Shown piece by piece: positions 50,013-58,223 of a DNA stretch of 64,000 nucleotides. The position numbers and the translations under genes were made by a program. Below the pieces are notes generated by a model, which did not search any database, was not told where the DNA came from, and worked only from the letters and a program-made list of their open reading frames with translations. Source of the DNA: CAYNSB01 sp964399625 (GTDB lineage: Bacteria > Planctomycetota > Phycisphaerae > Phycisphaerales > UBA1924); assembly GCA_964399625.1 (NCBI GenBank), contig CAYNSB010000006.1:1-64000 (forward strand). The letters run 5' to 3'. Each line of letters opens with the position of its first letter. Position 1 is the first letter of the stretch.

Positions 50013-51242
50013 TCACTTCTTGGAGGCCTTGAACTTCGCGAGCAGATCGGCCTCGCGCTCGGGGGACATCGTGGTCTTGGAGACGGCCTTGGCGACGTCG
50101 GGCGGAAGCGTCTTGTACCACTCGAGCGTTTCCTTCACCGTCTCGTGCACGGAACGGAACGTGAGGCCCTTGGCGAGCGCGCGGGCGATGCTCACGCGAT
50201 GGAAGCCGGCGGTCTCGCCCGTGGGCGGCACCAGCAACGGGAACTCGCCCTCCTGCACGCCCTGGGAGTTCAGCCACTCGTGCGACGCGAACGTGTACGT
50301 GGGCGAGGTGCCCGCGCCCTTCGCGCATCCCTCGAGCATCGACAGGACGTTCATCTCCTTGTCGGGGCCCGTCGCGTTGAACACGCCCGTGGTGTTGTCC
50401 TCGACGCACTTCACGCACCAGCGCGCCAGGTCGCGCACGTCGATGATCTGCACGGGATCGACCGGGGCGCCGGGCACGAGCACCTCGCCCGCGCGCTGCG
50501 CCCGCAGGGCCCAGTACATGAACCGCGCCGAGCTGTCGCGGATGCCCACGATGAACCCCGGGCGAACGATCGTCGCACGCCCGGGCATCGCCTTCTCCAC
50601 CGCGGCCTCGCACGCGGCCTTGCCCGCCCCGTAGTTGGCGAGCCCGGGCCCGAAGTCCTCCGACGCGGGGTCGCTCAGCGCCGCCAGCTCGCTCGACTCG
50701 TCCATCGGCTTGCTGTTGTCCTTGTACACCGAGATCGTCGAGATGAAGAGGTACTGGCGGACGTTGGGCGCGAGCAGCTCGGCCGAGGCCTTGGCCATCC
50801 GCGGGAAGTACGCGGACGTGTCGATCACCGCGTCCCACTTCTTGCCCTGGAGCTGCGATAGGCCCTTGGGCGAGTTGGGGTCCTTCTCGTCGTGGCGGTT
50901 CGGGTCCGCCTTCTTCAGGTCGTCCTTCCAGTCGTCGGCGGTCTTCTCCGGGTCGCGATTGCCGTACAGGACCTCAACGCCGTCCTGCACGACGCTGGGT
51001 CGGCCCTTCTCTTTGCGCATCGTCTCGCGGAAGCCGCGATTGAACAGCGTGACCTTGTGCCCCGCGGCGATCGCCGCCTCCATGCACGCCGGCCCGAGGA
51101 AGCCGGTGCCGCCCAGGATCAGGATCCGCTGCGGCGTGGAACGCCGAGGCACTCGCCGGGCCTGGGCGCGAGAGCCCAGCGCCAGCGAGGCGCCGGCGGC
51201 GAGCGAGGTGGCAAGGAACACGCGACGGGAGGGGTGGTTCAT
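50013..51242 (-). CDS. Tat-exported NAD-dependent epimerase/dehydratase
   Basis: This 409-residue SDR carries a twin-arginine signal (PSRRVFLATSLAAGASLALG), so it is exported folded with its cofactor. The Rossmann motif is GGTGFLG (residues about 45-51), followed by SISVYKD-type Tyr/Lys active-site sequence (ISTISVYKDNSKPM; then YGAGKAACE). The C-terminal half has RPGFIVGIRDSS and IDVRDLARW, as in isoflavone-reductase-like and DTDP-sugar-epimerase-like proteins. The substrate is unknown. Confidence 0.9.
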   Translation of the reverse strand: MNHPSRRVFLATSLAAGASLALGSRAQARRVPRRSTPQRILILGGTGFLGPACMEAAIAAGHKVTLFNRGFRETMRKEKGRPSVVQDGVEVLYGNRDPEKTADDWKDDLKKADPNRHDEKDPNSPKGLSQLQGKKWDAVIDTSAYFPRMAKASAELLAPNVRQYLFISTISVYKDNSKPMDESSELAALSDPASEDFGPGLANYGAGKAACEAAVEKAMPGRATIVRPGFIVGIRDSSARFMYWALRAQRAGEVLVPGAPVDPVQIIDVRDLARWCVKCVEDNTTGVFNATGPDKEMNVLSMLEGCAKGAGTSPTYTFASHEWLNSQGVQEGEFPLLVPPTGETAGFHRVSIARALAKGLTFRSVHETVKETLEWYKTLPPDVAKAVSKTTMSPEREADLLAKFKASKK

Positions 51243-51370
51243 GGCAGATTCCTGAGCGCCGAGGGTGCGCGGTGCGTCGTGGACCGAGCAGACAGGATGC
51301 GCCGGGGCCGGCGCTCCGTCCGAGTCCTTGCTGATCGAATCGTACTATGCGGGCACGACCCCCGCCGGGC

Positions 51371-51556
51371 TCATGGGCACCCGGCGCGGAACTTCGAAAG
51401 GAAGCACGTGAAATCCGACGCCGTCAGGGCGGGGCTGCCCGTGCTCCCGTCGCAGTTCGCGTAGGCATCGCCGGCGCGGAACTTGGCGAGGAAGCACGTG
51501 AAGTCGCTGGCGGTCAGGAGCGGGGTCGCGGTGCTCCCGTCGCAGTTGGCCGCGCA
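51371..51556 (-). repeat. Two-unit GC-type dockerin-like tail, gene at 51371
   Basis: The last 61 codons contain two near-identical units (NCDGST…LTASDFTCFL…KFRAG). They are also visibly similar at DNA level to those at 53381-53566. Confidence 0.85.
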
Positions 51557-53341
51557 CGGGGCGACGATCACCGCCGAGAGCGCGTCCATCTCGGAGCACG
51601 TGACGTGCAGGGGCATGGGCCCGGACCCGACGACGCGCACGCCCGTCGCGAGCATCGGCTCGCCCAGAACAAGGTCCACGATCTCGTAGGGCATGGCGCG
51701 CGAGATTCCCCCGGGAACCGTGAACCCGCTGGGAGGATCGATCCACACGCCATCGACGAGCACCTGCGGACGCACGGTGTCGAACCCCGTGGGGAGCTCG
51801 TTGACGAGCGGCCCCTTGATGAAGCGAACCGCCGCGACGTTCTGCGGCGAGGGCCACGTGACGCCCAGCCACAGCTCGCCAGAACCGACGACGATCTCGG
51901 CGTTGCCGTGGGAGCCGTACCACGGCTCGGCCCCGTACATGTCGGGCACGTCGCCGTTGTTCAGGTGGAGGATGCGCCAGCTCTCGCCCAGCACGACCCC
52001 GTTGGTGATGGGCGTGACGCCGATCCCCATGTGCTGCAGTTTCTGCGAGACGCTCAGCGCCCGCTGGGCCTCCATCGGGTTCTGCGAGAGGGGCGTGCCC
52101 GAGGGCGGCGTGGGCAGGGTCCACGCCGTCGCCCCGACGGTGCCGCCCGCCTCCTGCACGGCGCGATCGATGATGGGCAGCATGCGCTGGGCCATCATGT
52201 CAAAGGTGTCCTCGGCCTGCGGGTCGTCCGGCAGGAAGTCGGGCATGGTTGGGCGGGTGCGCCGGATCCAGAACCGGCGCGAGAGCGTGACGCCGGGGAA
52301 CTGCGCCGCGATGCCGTCATCCCCGAGCATGAGCCCGTAGAGCCCGCCCATGGTCGCGGTGGGGTTGTCGCTGTCCCATCCGCCGAGCGTGCCGATCTGC
52401 AGGGCGCGCTTGAAGTCGCCCTCGCTGTAGAGCAGGAGCATGACGCCGTTGGCGAAGTTGACGGAGGACTCGAACCACGCGCGGAAGATGAACCCGTTGT
52501 TGAAGGCGTTGGTCTGGTAGCGATCGGCGATCGCATCGCGCGTGTACGCCCAATTGCCCGGGTTCGGGTTCGTGAGGTAGCTGTTGCGGACGAAGTCGAC
52601 GATCCCCGCGGTCTTGGACGAGTCGGGGATGTACGCGCGGGCGTGGTCGATGAGCCACAGCGCCCGATCGCGCGGGCTCAGCCCCGCGGGCACCTGCGTC
52701 GCGAGGCTGTAGAGCACCGCGAAGAACTGCGCCGCGTGCGCCGCCTGTCCGTCGGCGGTGGTGTGGATCGGCAGGTCCGCCATCGCCAGCGCCTTGTGCG
52801 GCATGCCCGGGGCGAGCGCGCCAAAGAACTCCGTCGTGAGCTGCGCATCGATCATCGACGAGCCGACGTTGGCGTGCCCCATCCCCGTGATCGGCGGGCA
52901 AAGCCCGTACGTGCCCATGATGCGCCGGGCCTCGGCGTTGGACACCCAGATGAACGTGTTCACGTGGTCGATCCACCCGTCGCGGATCTGCACGGGCGTG
53001 AGCGTCGTCGTCTGGTGCTGCGTCATCAGGTGCAGGTACACGTACTCGATGTCCGTGTCGTCGTCCGCGAACCACGGGTCCTGCAGCACGAAGTGGTACC
53101 CGCCCGTGCCCAGCGGCGGCTCCCAGTCCGCGTCCGTGAAGAACGGCGGCGCCGGACGCACGCCCTCGGTCTGCAGCCCCGTCCAGTTGGCGATGCACTC
53201 GCCCAGCCACATGCCCCGCAGACGACGCTCATAGTCGGCGCGGTCGATCGTGACCTGGGCGGAGGTCCCCGCGACGAGGGCGAGCGCGCCGGCGGCGGCG
53301 ATGGAACGGATCAAGGCTCGGGATCGTGTGGTGTTGTTCAT
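51371..53341 (-). CDS. Secreted ADP-ribosylglycohydrolase-family protein with GC-type dockerin
   Basis: This 656-residue protein has a signal (to about TSAQ) and a catalytic domain of the ADP-ribosylglycohydrolase/DraG type: RLRGMWLGECIANWTGLQTE, WFADDDTDIEYVYLHL (Asp metal cluster), and GGWDSDNPTATMGGLYGLML. A non-enzymatic beta-rich region follows (residues about 420-590), then a GC-type dockerin-like tail of 61 residues. The tail has two repeats with conserved Cys, NCDGST, (T)ASDF and KFRAG. It is exported and probably docked or anchored outside the cell. Its substrate in that location is unexpected and unknown. Confidence 0.9.
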   Translation of the reverse strand: MNNTTRSRALIRSIAAAGALALVAGTSAQVTIDRADYERRLRGMWLGECIANWTGLQTEGVRPAPPFFTDADWEPPLGTGGYHFVLQDPWFADDDTDIEYVYLHLMTQHQTTTLTPVQIRDGWIDHVNTFIWVSNAEARRIMGTYGLCPPITGMGHANVGSSMIDAQLTTEFFGALAPGMPHKALAMADLPIHTTADGQAAHAAQFFAVLYSLATQVPAGLSPRDRALWLIDHARAYIPDSSKTAGIVDFVRNSYLTNPNPGNWAYTRDAIADRYQTNAFNNGFIFRAWFESSVNFANGVMLLLYSEGDFKRALQIGTLGGWDSDNPTATMGGLYGLMLGDDGIAAQFPGVTLSRRFWIRRTRPTMPDFLPDDPQAEDTFDMMAQRMLPIIDRAVQEAGGTVGATAWTLPTPPSGTPLSQNPMEAQRALSVSQKLQHMGIGVTPITNGVVLGESWRILHLNNGDVPDMYGAEPWYGSHGNAEIVVGSGELWLGVTWPSPQNVAAVRFIKGPLVNELPTGFDTVRPQVLVDGVWIDPPSGFTVPGGISRAMPYEIVDLVLGEPMLATGVRVVGSGPMPLHVTCSEMDALSAVIVAPCAANCDGSTATPLLTASDFTCFLAKFRAGDAYANCDGSTGSPALTASDFTCFLSKFRAGCP

Positions 53342-53380
53342 AATGAAGGCCCAGTGTATCGGTGCGTGGGTGCGGTCCGC

Positions 53381-53566
53381 TCAGGGGCACCCCGCCCGGA
53401 ACTTCTGCAGGAAACAGGTGAAATCGCCCGCGGTGAGCGTGGGGGAGCCCGTGCTCGCGTCGCAGTTGGCGTACGCGTCGCCCGCGCGGAAGCGGTTGAG
53501 GAAGCAGATGAAATCGGAGGCGCTGAGCACGGGGGAACTCGTGTTCGCGTCGCAGTTCGCGTAGCA
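53381..53566 (-). repeat. Two-unit GC-type dockerin-like tail, gene at 53381
   Basis: The last 61 codons carry NCDANT…LSASDFICFL…RFRAG and NCDAST…LTAGDFTCFL…KFRAG. They match the tail of the ADP-ribosylglycohydrolase gene and less well the one at 57401. Confidence 0.85.
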
Positions 53567-55057
53567 ACCCACGGCGACCGCGATCGTCACGCTCGCGCCG
53601 TCCACGTGCCCGTCGTTGGGCGTGATCGTGCACGCCACGACATCGTGCGTGCCCGCCGCCGTGCCCGCGGGGATCGCGTCGGCCATGCCCGCGGAAACCA
53701 CGTCTCGGAACGTGATGCCGTTCTTCTTCCACACGTAGCGATAGCGGACGAGGTCCCAATCGAGATCGCGGATGCCGGGGTCGGACGTGACGCGCGCGAA
53801 CATCGCGTCGGACGCCACGGGCGCGGGCGGGTCGAACGCGACGCTGATCGGAAGCGGCGAGCGGTTGAAGCCCGGCGTGCGCGTGGGCACGACCTCGACG
53901 GGCGCGTCCACGAGCTGCACGCCGTTGATGTCGAGCTGGATCCGCCATGTGCCGGACTTGATGCGCATCTCCGGAATGTTGCGCGAGAACCACCACAGAG
54001 CCCACCCGTAGTTCGTGCTGTTGTTGAAGTTGAACGGCCCCAGCGTGAGGTAGAGCGAGCCGTCGGGGCGGATGTACCGCTCGCTCCACGTGGAGTTCGC
54101 GGGGAAGTTGGGCGTGTTGATCCAGAAGTACACCAGCGGATCGGTGTACGCCATCTGGGCGTCCACGGGCGGGCGCGCCGGAGACGGCGGCGCGGCGCCG
54201 ATGTCCTGCGCCGTCACGCCGAAATCCTTCAGGTACGCGCCCGTCGCGGGCGGGTCGATCTGGTTCGCCCAGCCCGAGGGCCCCGCCCGGCACGCGCCGG
54301 CGAAGGGCTCGAACACGTTGCCCGAGTCCATCACCTGGAAGTGCAGGTGCGGCCCGAACGAGCATCCCGAGGAGGCGACCAGCCCGATCTGCTGCCCCGC
54401 CTTCACCTGCTGGTTCACGTTCACCGCCACCGAGCTGGTCTTCATGTGAAGGTACCAGCAGATGCGCCCGTTGCCGTGGTCGATGATCACGTAGTTGGGC
54501 GGCTCGACGCAGGCAGTGTTGCGATCCGGCTCGCCGTCGTGCGCGTCGATCACCGTGCCATCGGCCGCGGCGTAGATCGGCATGCCGATGTCCACCTGCG
54601 ACCACCAGGGCGATCCGCAGTCGATCCCGTTGTGCCCGTCGTAGGTCTCCTGATCGCAGAGGTACGACAGCACGCCGGGCGTGGGGTCGAGGTCCACGAA
54701 GTTGCCCATGTTCAGGTCGCGGTAGAGCGTGCCGCCCAGGGGCCAGAACCGCAACGGAGGCGCGACGTCGGCGATCGACTGCGAGAGCGGCCCGTGCAAG
54801 GCGACGAACATCGCGATGTTCATCTGCACGCGCGCCGCCATCGCCGGCGTGACGCAGCCCGCGTCATGCGTCGCGGCATCGGTCTGGAAGCCGCCCAGAC
54901 GCCCGTTGGGCATCGCTTCTTCCGGGGTCGGCACCTGCGCGAAGGCGCGCGGCACCATCGCGCCGCCCGCCAGAGCGGCCACGCACAGCGCGCACGATCG
55001 CGCCGAATCCAGGAAGCGAGTCGACAAGGGCGACCTCCTCGGCGTGGACGAGCCCAT
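53381..55057 (-). CDS. Secreted M23-family peptidase with GC-type dockerin
   Basis: The M23 (LytM) zinc site is present: HNGIDCG, VIIDHGNGRICWYLHM and GPHLHF. This family cuts peptidoglycan cross-bridges or short Gly peptides. The 558-residue protein has an N-terminal signal, then the peptidase domain (about 130-280), beta-rich modules (300-490), and a two-unit dockerin-like tail. It lies downstream of the ADP-ribosylglycohydrolase gene. The start is uncertain: ATG at 55057 has no Shine-Dalgarno, while TTG at 55027 has a perfect AGGAGG at 6 bases and would leave a clean signal peptide. Confidence 0.9.
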   Translation of the reverse strand: MGSSTPRRSPLSTRFLDSARSCALCVAALAGGAMVPRAFAQVPTPEEAMPNGRLGGFQTDAATHDAGCVTPAMAARVQMNIAMFVALHGPLSQSIADVAPPLRFWPLGGTLYRDLNMGNFVDLDPTPGVLSYLCDQETYDGHNGIDCGSPWWSQVDIGMPIYAAADGTVIDAHDGEPDRNTACVEPPNYVIIDHGNGRICWYLHMKTSSVAVNVNQQVKAGQQIGLVASSGCSFGPHLHFQVMDSGNVFEPFAGACRAGPSGWANQIDPPATGAYLKDFGVTAQDIGAAPPSPARPPVDAQMAYTDPLVYFWINTPNFPANSTWSERYIRPDGSLYLTLGPFNFNNSTNYGWALWWFSRNIPEMRIKSGTWRIQLDINGVQLVDAPVEVVPTRTPGFNRSPLPISVAFDPPAPVASDAMFARVTSDPGIRDLDWDLVRYRYVWKKNGITFRDVVSAGMADAIPAGTAAGTHDVVACTITPNDGHVDGASVTIAVAVGCYANCDANTSSPVLSASDFICFLNRFRAGDAYANCDASTGSPTLTAGDFTCFLQKFRAGCP

Positions 55058-55093
55058 TCCAGCAGCACCGCCCGCGAGCGTCAAGACATTCCT

Positions 55094-55099
55094 TACTAT
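55094..55099 (+). promoter_or_regulatory. Candidate -10 box (TACTAT) for dus
   Basis: TACTAT ends 5 bases before the ATG at 55105 in a short divergent gap with the M23 gene, and no ribosome site is present. Confidence 0.35.
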
Positions 55100-55104
55100 T
55101 TCGC

Positions 55105-56292
55105 ATGGGAGCACAAGCCCCCCATCCTCTCGCGATCGGTCCGGTACGCCTCGCGACGCCCCTGCTGCTCGCACCGATCGCGGGGTATTGCGACCTTGCC
55201 TTTCGGACCGTGTGCCGAGAACTGGGCGGCGTCGGGCTCGCCTGCACGGACCTGCTCTCCCCGCAGGGGCTCCTGCGGGGCACGGCGACATCGCTCGACC
55301 TTGCCAAGACCAACGACTTTGACAAGCCGGTGGGCATGCAGCTCTACGGCAGCGACCCGGAGATCATGGCCCAGGGCGCGCGCTGGGCCGTGGAGCACGG
55401 CGCCACGGTCGTGGACATCAACATGGGTTGCCCCGTCGATAAGGTCACGAAGAAGGACGGCGGGAGCAAGCTGCTCACGGACCTCTCGCGGGCCGTCGCG
55501 ATCGCGCGACGGGTCGTGAAGGAACTCGAGGCGTGCGCACTCACGAGAGAGGAGTGGGAACGACGCCTGGGCGATGCGAGTCTCGTCCCCTCCCCTCCCC
55601 TCCAAGGGAGGGTGCCTGTCCCCCTCACCTGCAAGATGCGCCTGTGCTGGTCCAACGAGGACTACCACGCCGGGCGCGCGTGCTCGCCGCACCTGGCGTG
55701 CGCGCTGGCGGATGTGGGCGTCGCGGGCGTCACGGTCCACGGGCGGACGACGGAGATGAAGTTCAGCGGAGAGGCGATCCGCCCGGGCATCGCCGCGGTG
55801 GTCGAGGCCGTGGCCCGTCACGCGGGCACGAGCGCGCCGATCCCGGTCATCGGCAACGGCGACGTGCGCACGCCCGAGGACGCCGTGGCGATGATGCGCG
55901 ACACGGGCTGCGCGGGCGTGATGATCGGGCGCGGGGCGCTCACGGCGCCGTGGCTGTTCCGCCGGGCGTGGTCGCTCATGCGCACGGGCGAGGCGGGCCC
56001 GGAGCCGAGCGAGAAGGAGAAGATCGCGATCATCACGCGGTTCTTCACCCTGATGCGCGCGCACAACGACGATCGCTACGCGATGTTCCAGATCCGCCGG
56101 CGCATCAGCTGGTTCGCCAAGACGCTCGTCTCGCGCGACGAGCGCAACCGCCCCGTGGGGTGCAAGCCGCTCAAGGAGGCGATCCGCACGGCCGCGGGCC
56201 CGGACGACGTGCTCGCGGCGTTGGCGGCCTTCGCCGCCGGGGGTCTTCGCAGCCTGCCGGGGCAGGAGAGCCCCGAGGAGATCGAGGTCTAA
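55105..56292 (+). CDS. tRNA-dihydrouridine synthase (Dus family) with hairpin-encoded insertion
   Basis: Dus reduces uridines in tRNA with FMN and NADPH. The fold is clear: PLLLAPIAGYCDLAFRTVCR, the catalytic-Cys motif VDINMGCPVDKV, and VTVHGRTTEM, PVIGNGDVRTPEDAVAMM, GVMIGRGAL. Within it, residues about 150-170 read RLGDASLVPSPPLQGRVPVP. Part of this is the translation of a hairpin (CCCTCC…GGAGGG) that resembles a mobile repeat, and it interrupts a conserved region. The gene is otherwise intact, 395 residues. TACTAT lies 5 bases upstream of the ATG. Confidence 0.94.
   Translation: MGAQAPHPLAIGPVRLATPLLLAPIAGYCDLAFRTVCRELGGVGLACTDLLSPQGLLRGTATSLDLAKTNDFDKPVGMQLYGSDPEIMAQGARWAVEHGATVVDINMGCPVDKVTKKDGGSKLLTDLSRAVAIARRVVKELEACALTREEWERRLGDASLVPSPPLQGRVPVPLTCKMRLCWSNEDYHAGRACSPHLACALADVGVAGVTVHGRTTEMKFSGEAIRPGIAAVVEAVARHAGTSAPIPVIGNGDVRTPEDAVAMMRDTGCAGVMIGRGALTAPWLFRRAWSLMRTGEAGPEPSEKEKIAIITRFFTLMRAHNDDRYAMFQIRRRISWFAKTLVSRDERNRPVGCKPLKEAIRTAAGPDDVLAALAAFAAGGLRSLPGQESPEEIEV
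55588..55620 (+). repeat. Hairpin repeat inside dus
   Basis: The sequence around CCCTCC-AAG-GGAGGG forms a hairpin flanked by short C-rich runs, in frame with the gene. This resembles the palindromic 'Lys-Gly-rich or Pro-Leu-Gln-Gly' repeats seen inserted in genes of some bacteria. Confidence 0.5.
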
Positions 56293-56396
56293 GGGGCGAC
56301 GACGGAGTGCGGGGCCACTTTTCTCATTGTCGTGCATCTGTCCTTGCGGTGTGCCTGCTTTCGCCGATAATGCAATGGTTGCGCAAGGGGAGGCAC

Positions 56397-57338
56397 ATGA
56401 AGCGCCAAAGAGGTCTGACGCTGATCGACACGTTGGTGGCGCTTGTGTTACTCGCGCTTGTTGTGGGCGTGCTCCCGCCGCTCATGCGCGGCGTGCGAAG
56501 CCCGGCGGGTATGTACGTCTCGCTCAACAACGTGCGTCAGATCGTTCGGGCGATGCACCAGTATCGCGCGGACACGGGCGGGCAGATGCCGATGCGTGGC
56601 ACGAAGTACTCGGTTGGAAAGCTCAGCGGGTGGGACTCATGGCATTATGCTGGGAAAAACTGCGACTCTTACGGCTCAGGCATCATCACTTGGGCCGGAA
56701 GCGAATACGACGAGAGCGCATACGCACGCCCGCTCAACCAATATCTGACTGGCGCGACGATTCCGATTCCGTCGGGCTACCGGAACACGGGGTCCGGTCC
56801 AACGTGGACGTTCTCGCATGGCAATCCGACGTATGCCGAGCGAAATGCGCTGCAGGTTCCGATTTGCCAGTCCCCCGGTGACACCGTCTCATACATGGGA
56901 AGCAAGACCGGGCGATACAGTTTTCCCGATCGGAATGGCTTCACGTGCTATGACTCTCTTGGAACAAGCTACCAACTGAACATGGCATGGTGGGATGGAG
57001 TGCCACAGAGCAACGATTTCACGCTTCAGTTCGACACCGGAGTGCAGGCGTTCCGTTCGGCCCTTGACGGCGCGCCGATTCGATTTACACGCCCGCCCGG
57101 AAAGCCGTTCGTCACTCCGAATCTCGCAAAGATCGCATGGATCTACGATCAGCATGGGGACTTGATCATCAACCGATGGGCCGTGAGCAATACGCAACTC
57201 CCGAGTCCTCTGCCCGGAGAATTCGGAGGGGACAACCGCACCGTATCAGGCTTTCTTGATGGCCACGTTGCGTATATTGAGTTTCAAAACAACACACCCA
57301 ACACGGGCACGTACCACCTCTTCCCTTGGCTGCCGTGA
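56397..57338 (+). CDS. Prepilin-like (type IV pilin/T2SS pseudopilin) protein, lower GC
   Basis: The N-terminus RGLTLIDTLVALVLLALVVG is a type IV prepilin cleavage and membrane segment; the usual Glu at position +5 is Asp here. The remainder (residues 40-300) is a beta-rich head with NNVRQIVRAMHQYRADT and a late DGHVAYIEF as the H-x9-DG-type motif common in planctomycetal DUF1559 prepilins. The base composition (for example 56640-57000) is clearly less GC-rich than around it. GGGGAGG lies before the ATG. No pilus-assembly genes are present; it may be horizontally acquired. Confidence 0.85.
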   Translation: MKRQRGLTLIDTLVALVLLALVVGVLPPLMRGVRSPAGMYVSLNNVRQIVRAMHQYRADTGGQMPMRGTKYSVGKLSGWDSWHYAGKNCDSYGSGIITWAGSEYDESAYARPLNQYLTGATIPIPSGYRNTGSGPTWTFSHGNPTYAERNALQVPICQSPGDTVSYMGSKTGRYSFPDRNGFTCYDSLGTSYQLNMAWWDGVPQSNDFTLQFDTGVQAFRSALDGAPIRFTRPPGKPFVTPNLAKIAWIYDQHGDLIINRWAVSNTQLPSPLPGEFGGDNRTVSGFLDGHVAYIEFQNNTPNTGTYHLFPWLP

Positions 57339-57400
57339 AACGATATCTCGCGAAGCGACTCGACATCGCTTGATTGACGCAACTTCGAGTCGCGCGTTGC

Positions 57401-57574
57401 TCACATGCACCCGTGCGCGAACTTGTTCGTGAAGCACACGAAGTCGTTCACGCTCAGCATCGGGCCCGTCGTCGAGCCGTCGCAGTTGGCGCTCGCATCG
57501 CCCGAGGCGAAGCTCTTGTGGAAGCACGCAAAGTCGTTCACGTTCAGCGTCGGCTCGCGCGGGTCGGCGTCGGC
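57401..57574 (-). repeat. Dockerin-like two-unit tail, gene at 57401
   Basis: The last 57 codons form two degenerate units (NVNDFACFHKSF, SVNDFVCFTNKF) related to the tails at 51371 and 53381. Confidence 0.75.
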
Positions 57575-58162
57575 CCGAGCGTAGATCACACGCCCGTCCA
57601 GGTCCTTCCCGCCCGCGCCCGCCTGCACCCACTGCACGCTGGGCACCTTGGCGCACCCGCAGCCCACGCCCCCGCCAGGACCCGCCGTGCTGCGCACCAC
57701 CACGAGCACCTGCGCCAGCTCGGCCATCGGGCGCTCCGCGTCGGACACGACGTCGGACACGAGCGGCTTCTCAAAGTCGGTCGAGGCGACGCGATTCTCC
57801 ACGGCCCGCCCACGCGCTGCGCCGCCAGCGAGCGGAGCGCCATCGGACTCGCTCGTCGATTTGGCCGCCAACGCCGCGGCGCCTGTCCCGGTCTCATGCT
57901 TGTCGTTCGCCGGGACGCTCGCGATCGGACCCGTGTTGTTCGCCGACGGCGTCGCGATGGGCGCCGCGGGCCAGATCACCACCGCGATCCCCGCCGCCGC
58001 CGCAAGACCCGCCACCAGCCCCACCCCGCGCAGCACGCGCGTGGTGCGGCTGGGCCCGATCCGCGCCAGCACGGGCTCGACGCCGTGCGCGGCTCCATCG
58101 CGCTCCAGCCCCTCGGCCTCCAAAGCCATCCGGATCAACGTTTGCAATTGCCGATCGTTCAT
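57401..58162 (-). CDS. Single-pass membrane protein with C-terminal dockerin-like repeats (anti-sigma candidate)
   Basis: Residues 1-42 are likely cytoplasmic (MNDRQLQTLIRMALEAEGLE). Residues 43-65 are a membrane segment (VGLVAGLAAAAGIAVVIWP). The exterior part has a Ser/Ala-rich linker, an ordered middle (EKPLVSDVVSDAERPMAELA), and two units of a GC-type dockerin-like repeat (LNVNDFACFHKSFASGDA, then LSVNDFVCFTNKFAHGC). The gene follows the sigma gene on the same strand with a 60-base gap. The layout matches membrane anti-sigma factors, but a dockerin at the outside end is unusual. Function is inferred. Confidence 0.8.
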   Translation of the reverse strand: MNDRQLQTLIRMALEAEGLERDGAAHGVEPVLARIGPSRTTRVLRGVGLVAGLAAAAGIAVVIWPAAPIATPSANNTGPIASVPANDKHETGTGAAALAAKSTSESDGAPLAGGAARGRAVENRVASTDFEKPLVSDVVSDAERPMAELAQVLVVVRSTAGPGGGVGCGCAKVPSVQWVQAGAGGKDLDGRVIYARADADPREPTLNVNDFACFHKSFASGDASANCDGSTTGPMLSVNDFVCFTNKFAHGCM

Positions 58163-58223
58163 GGAGCACCCCCGCCCCTGCGGTCCCCGAATCGTCCGCG
58201 CCCCTGCGCGTCCGTTCCCCCGG

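Noticed and set aside
51347..55519. A 1390-codon open frame on the plus strand, opposite two genes.
   Set aside because: It is the antisense image of the two dockerin-tailed genes: Arg/Ala/His-rich, without domains or a start signal. Long antisense frames are common in very GC-rich DNA.
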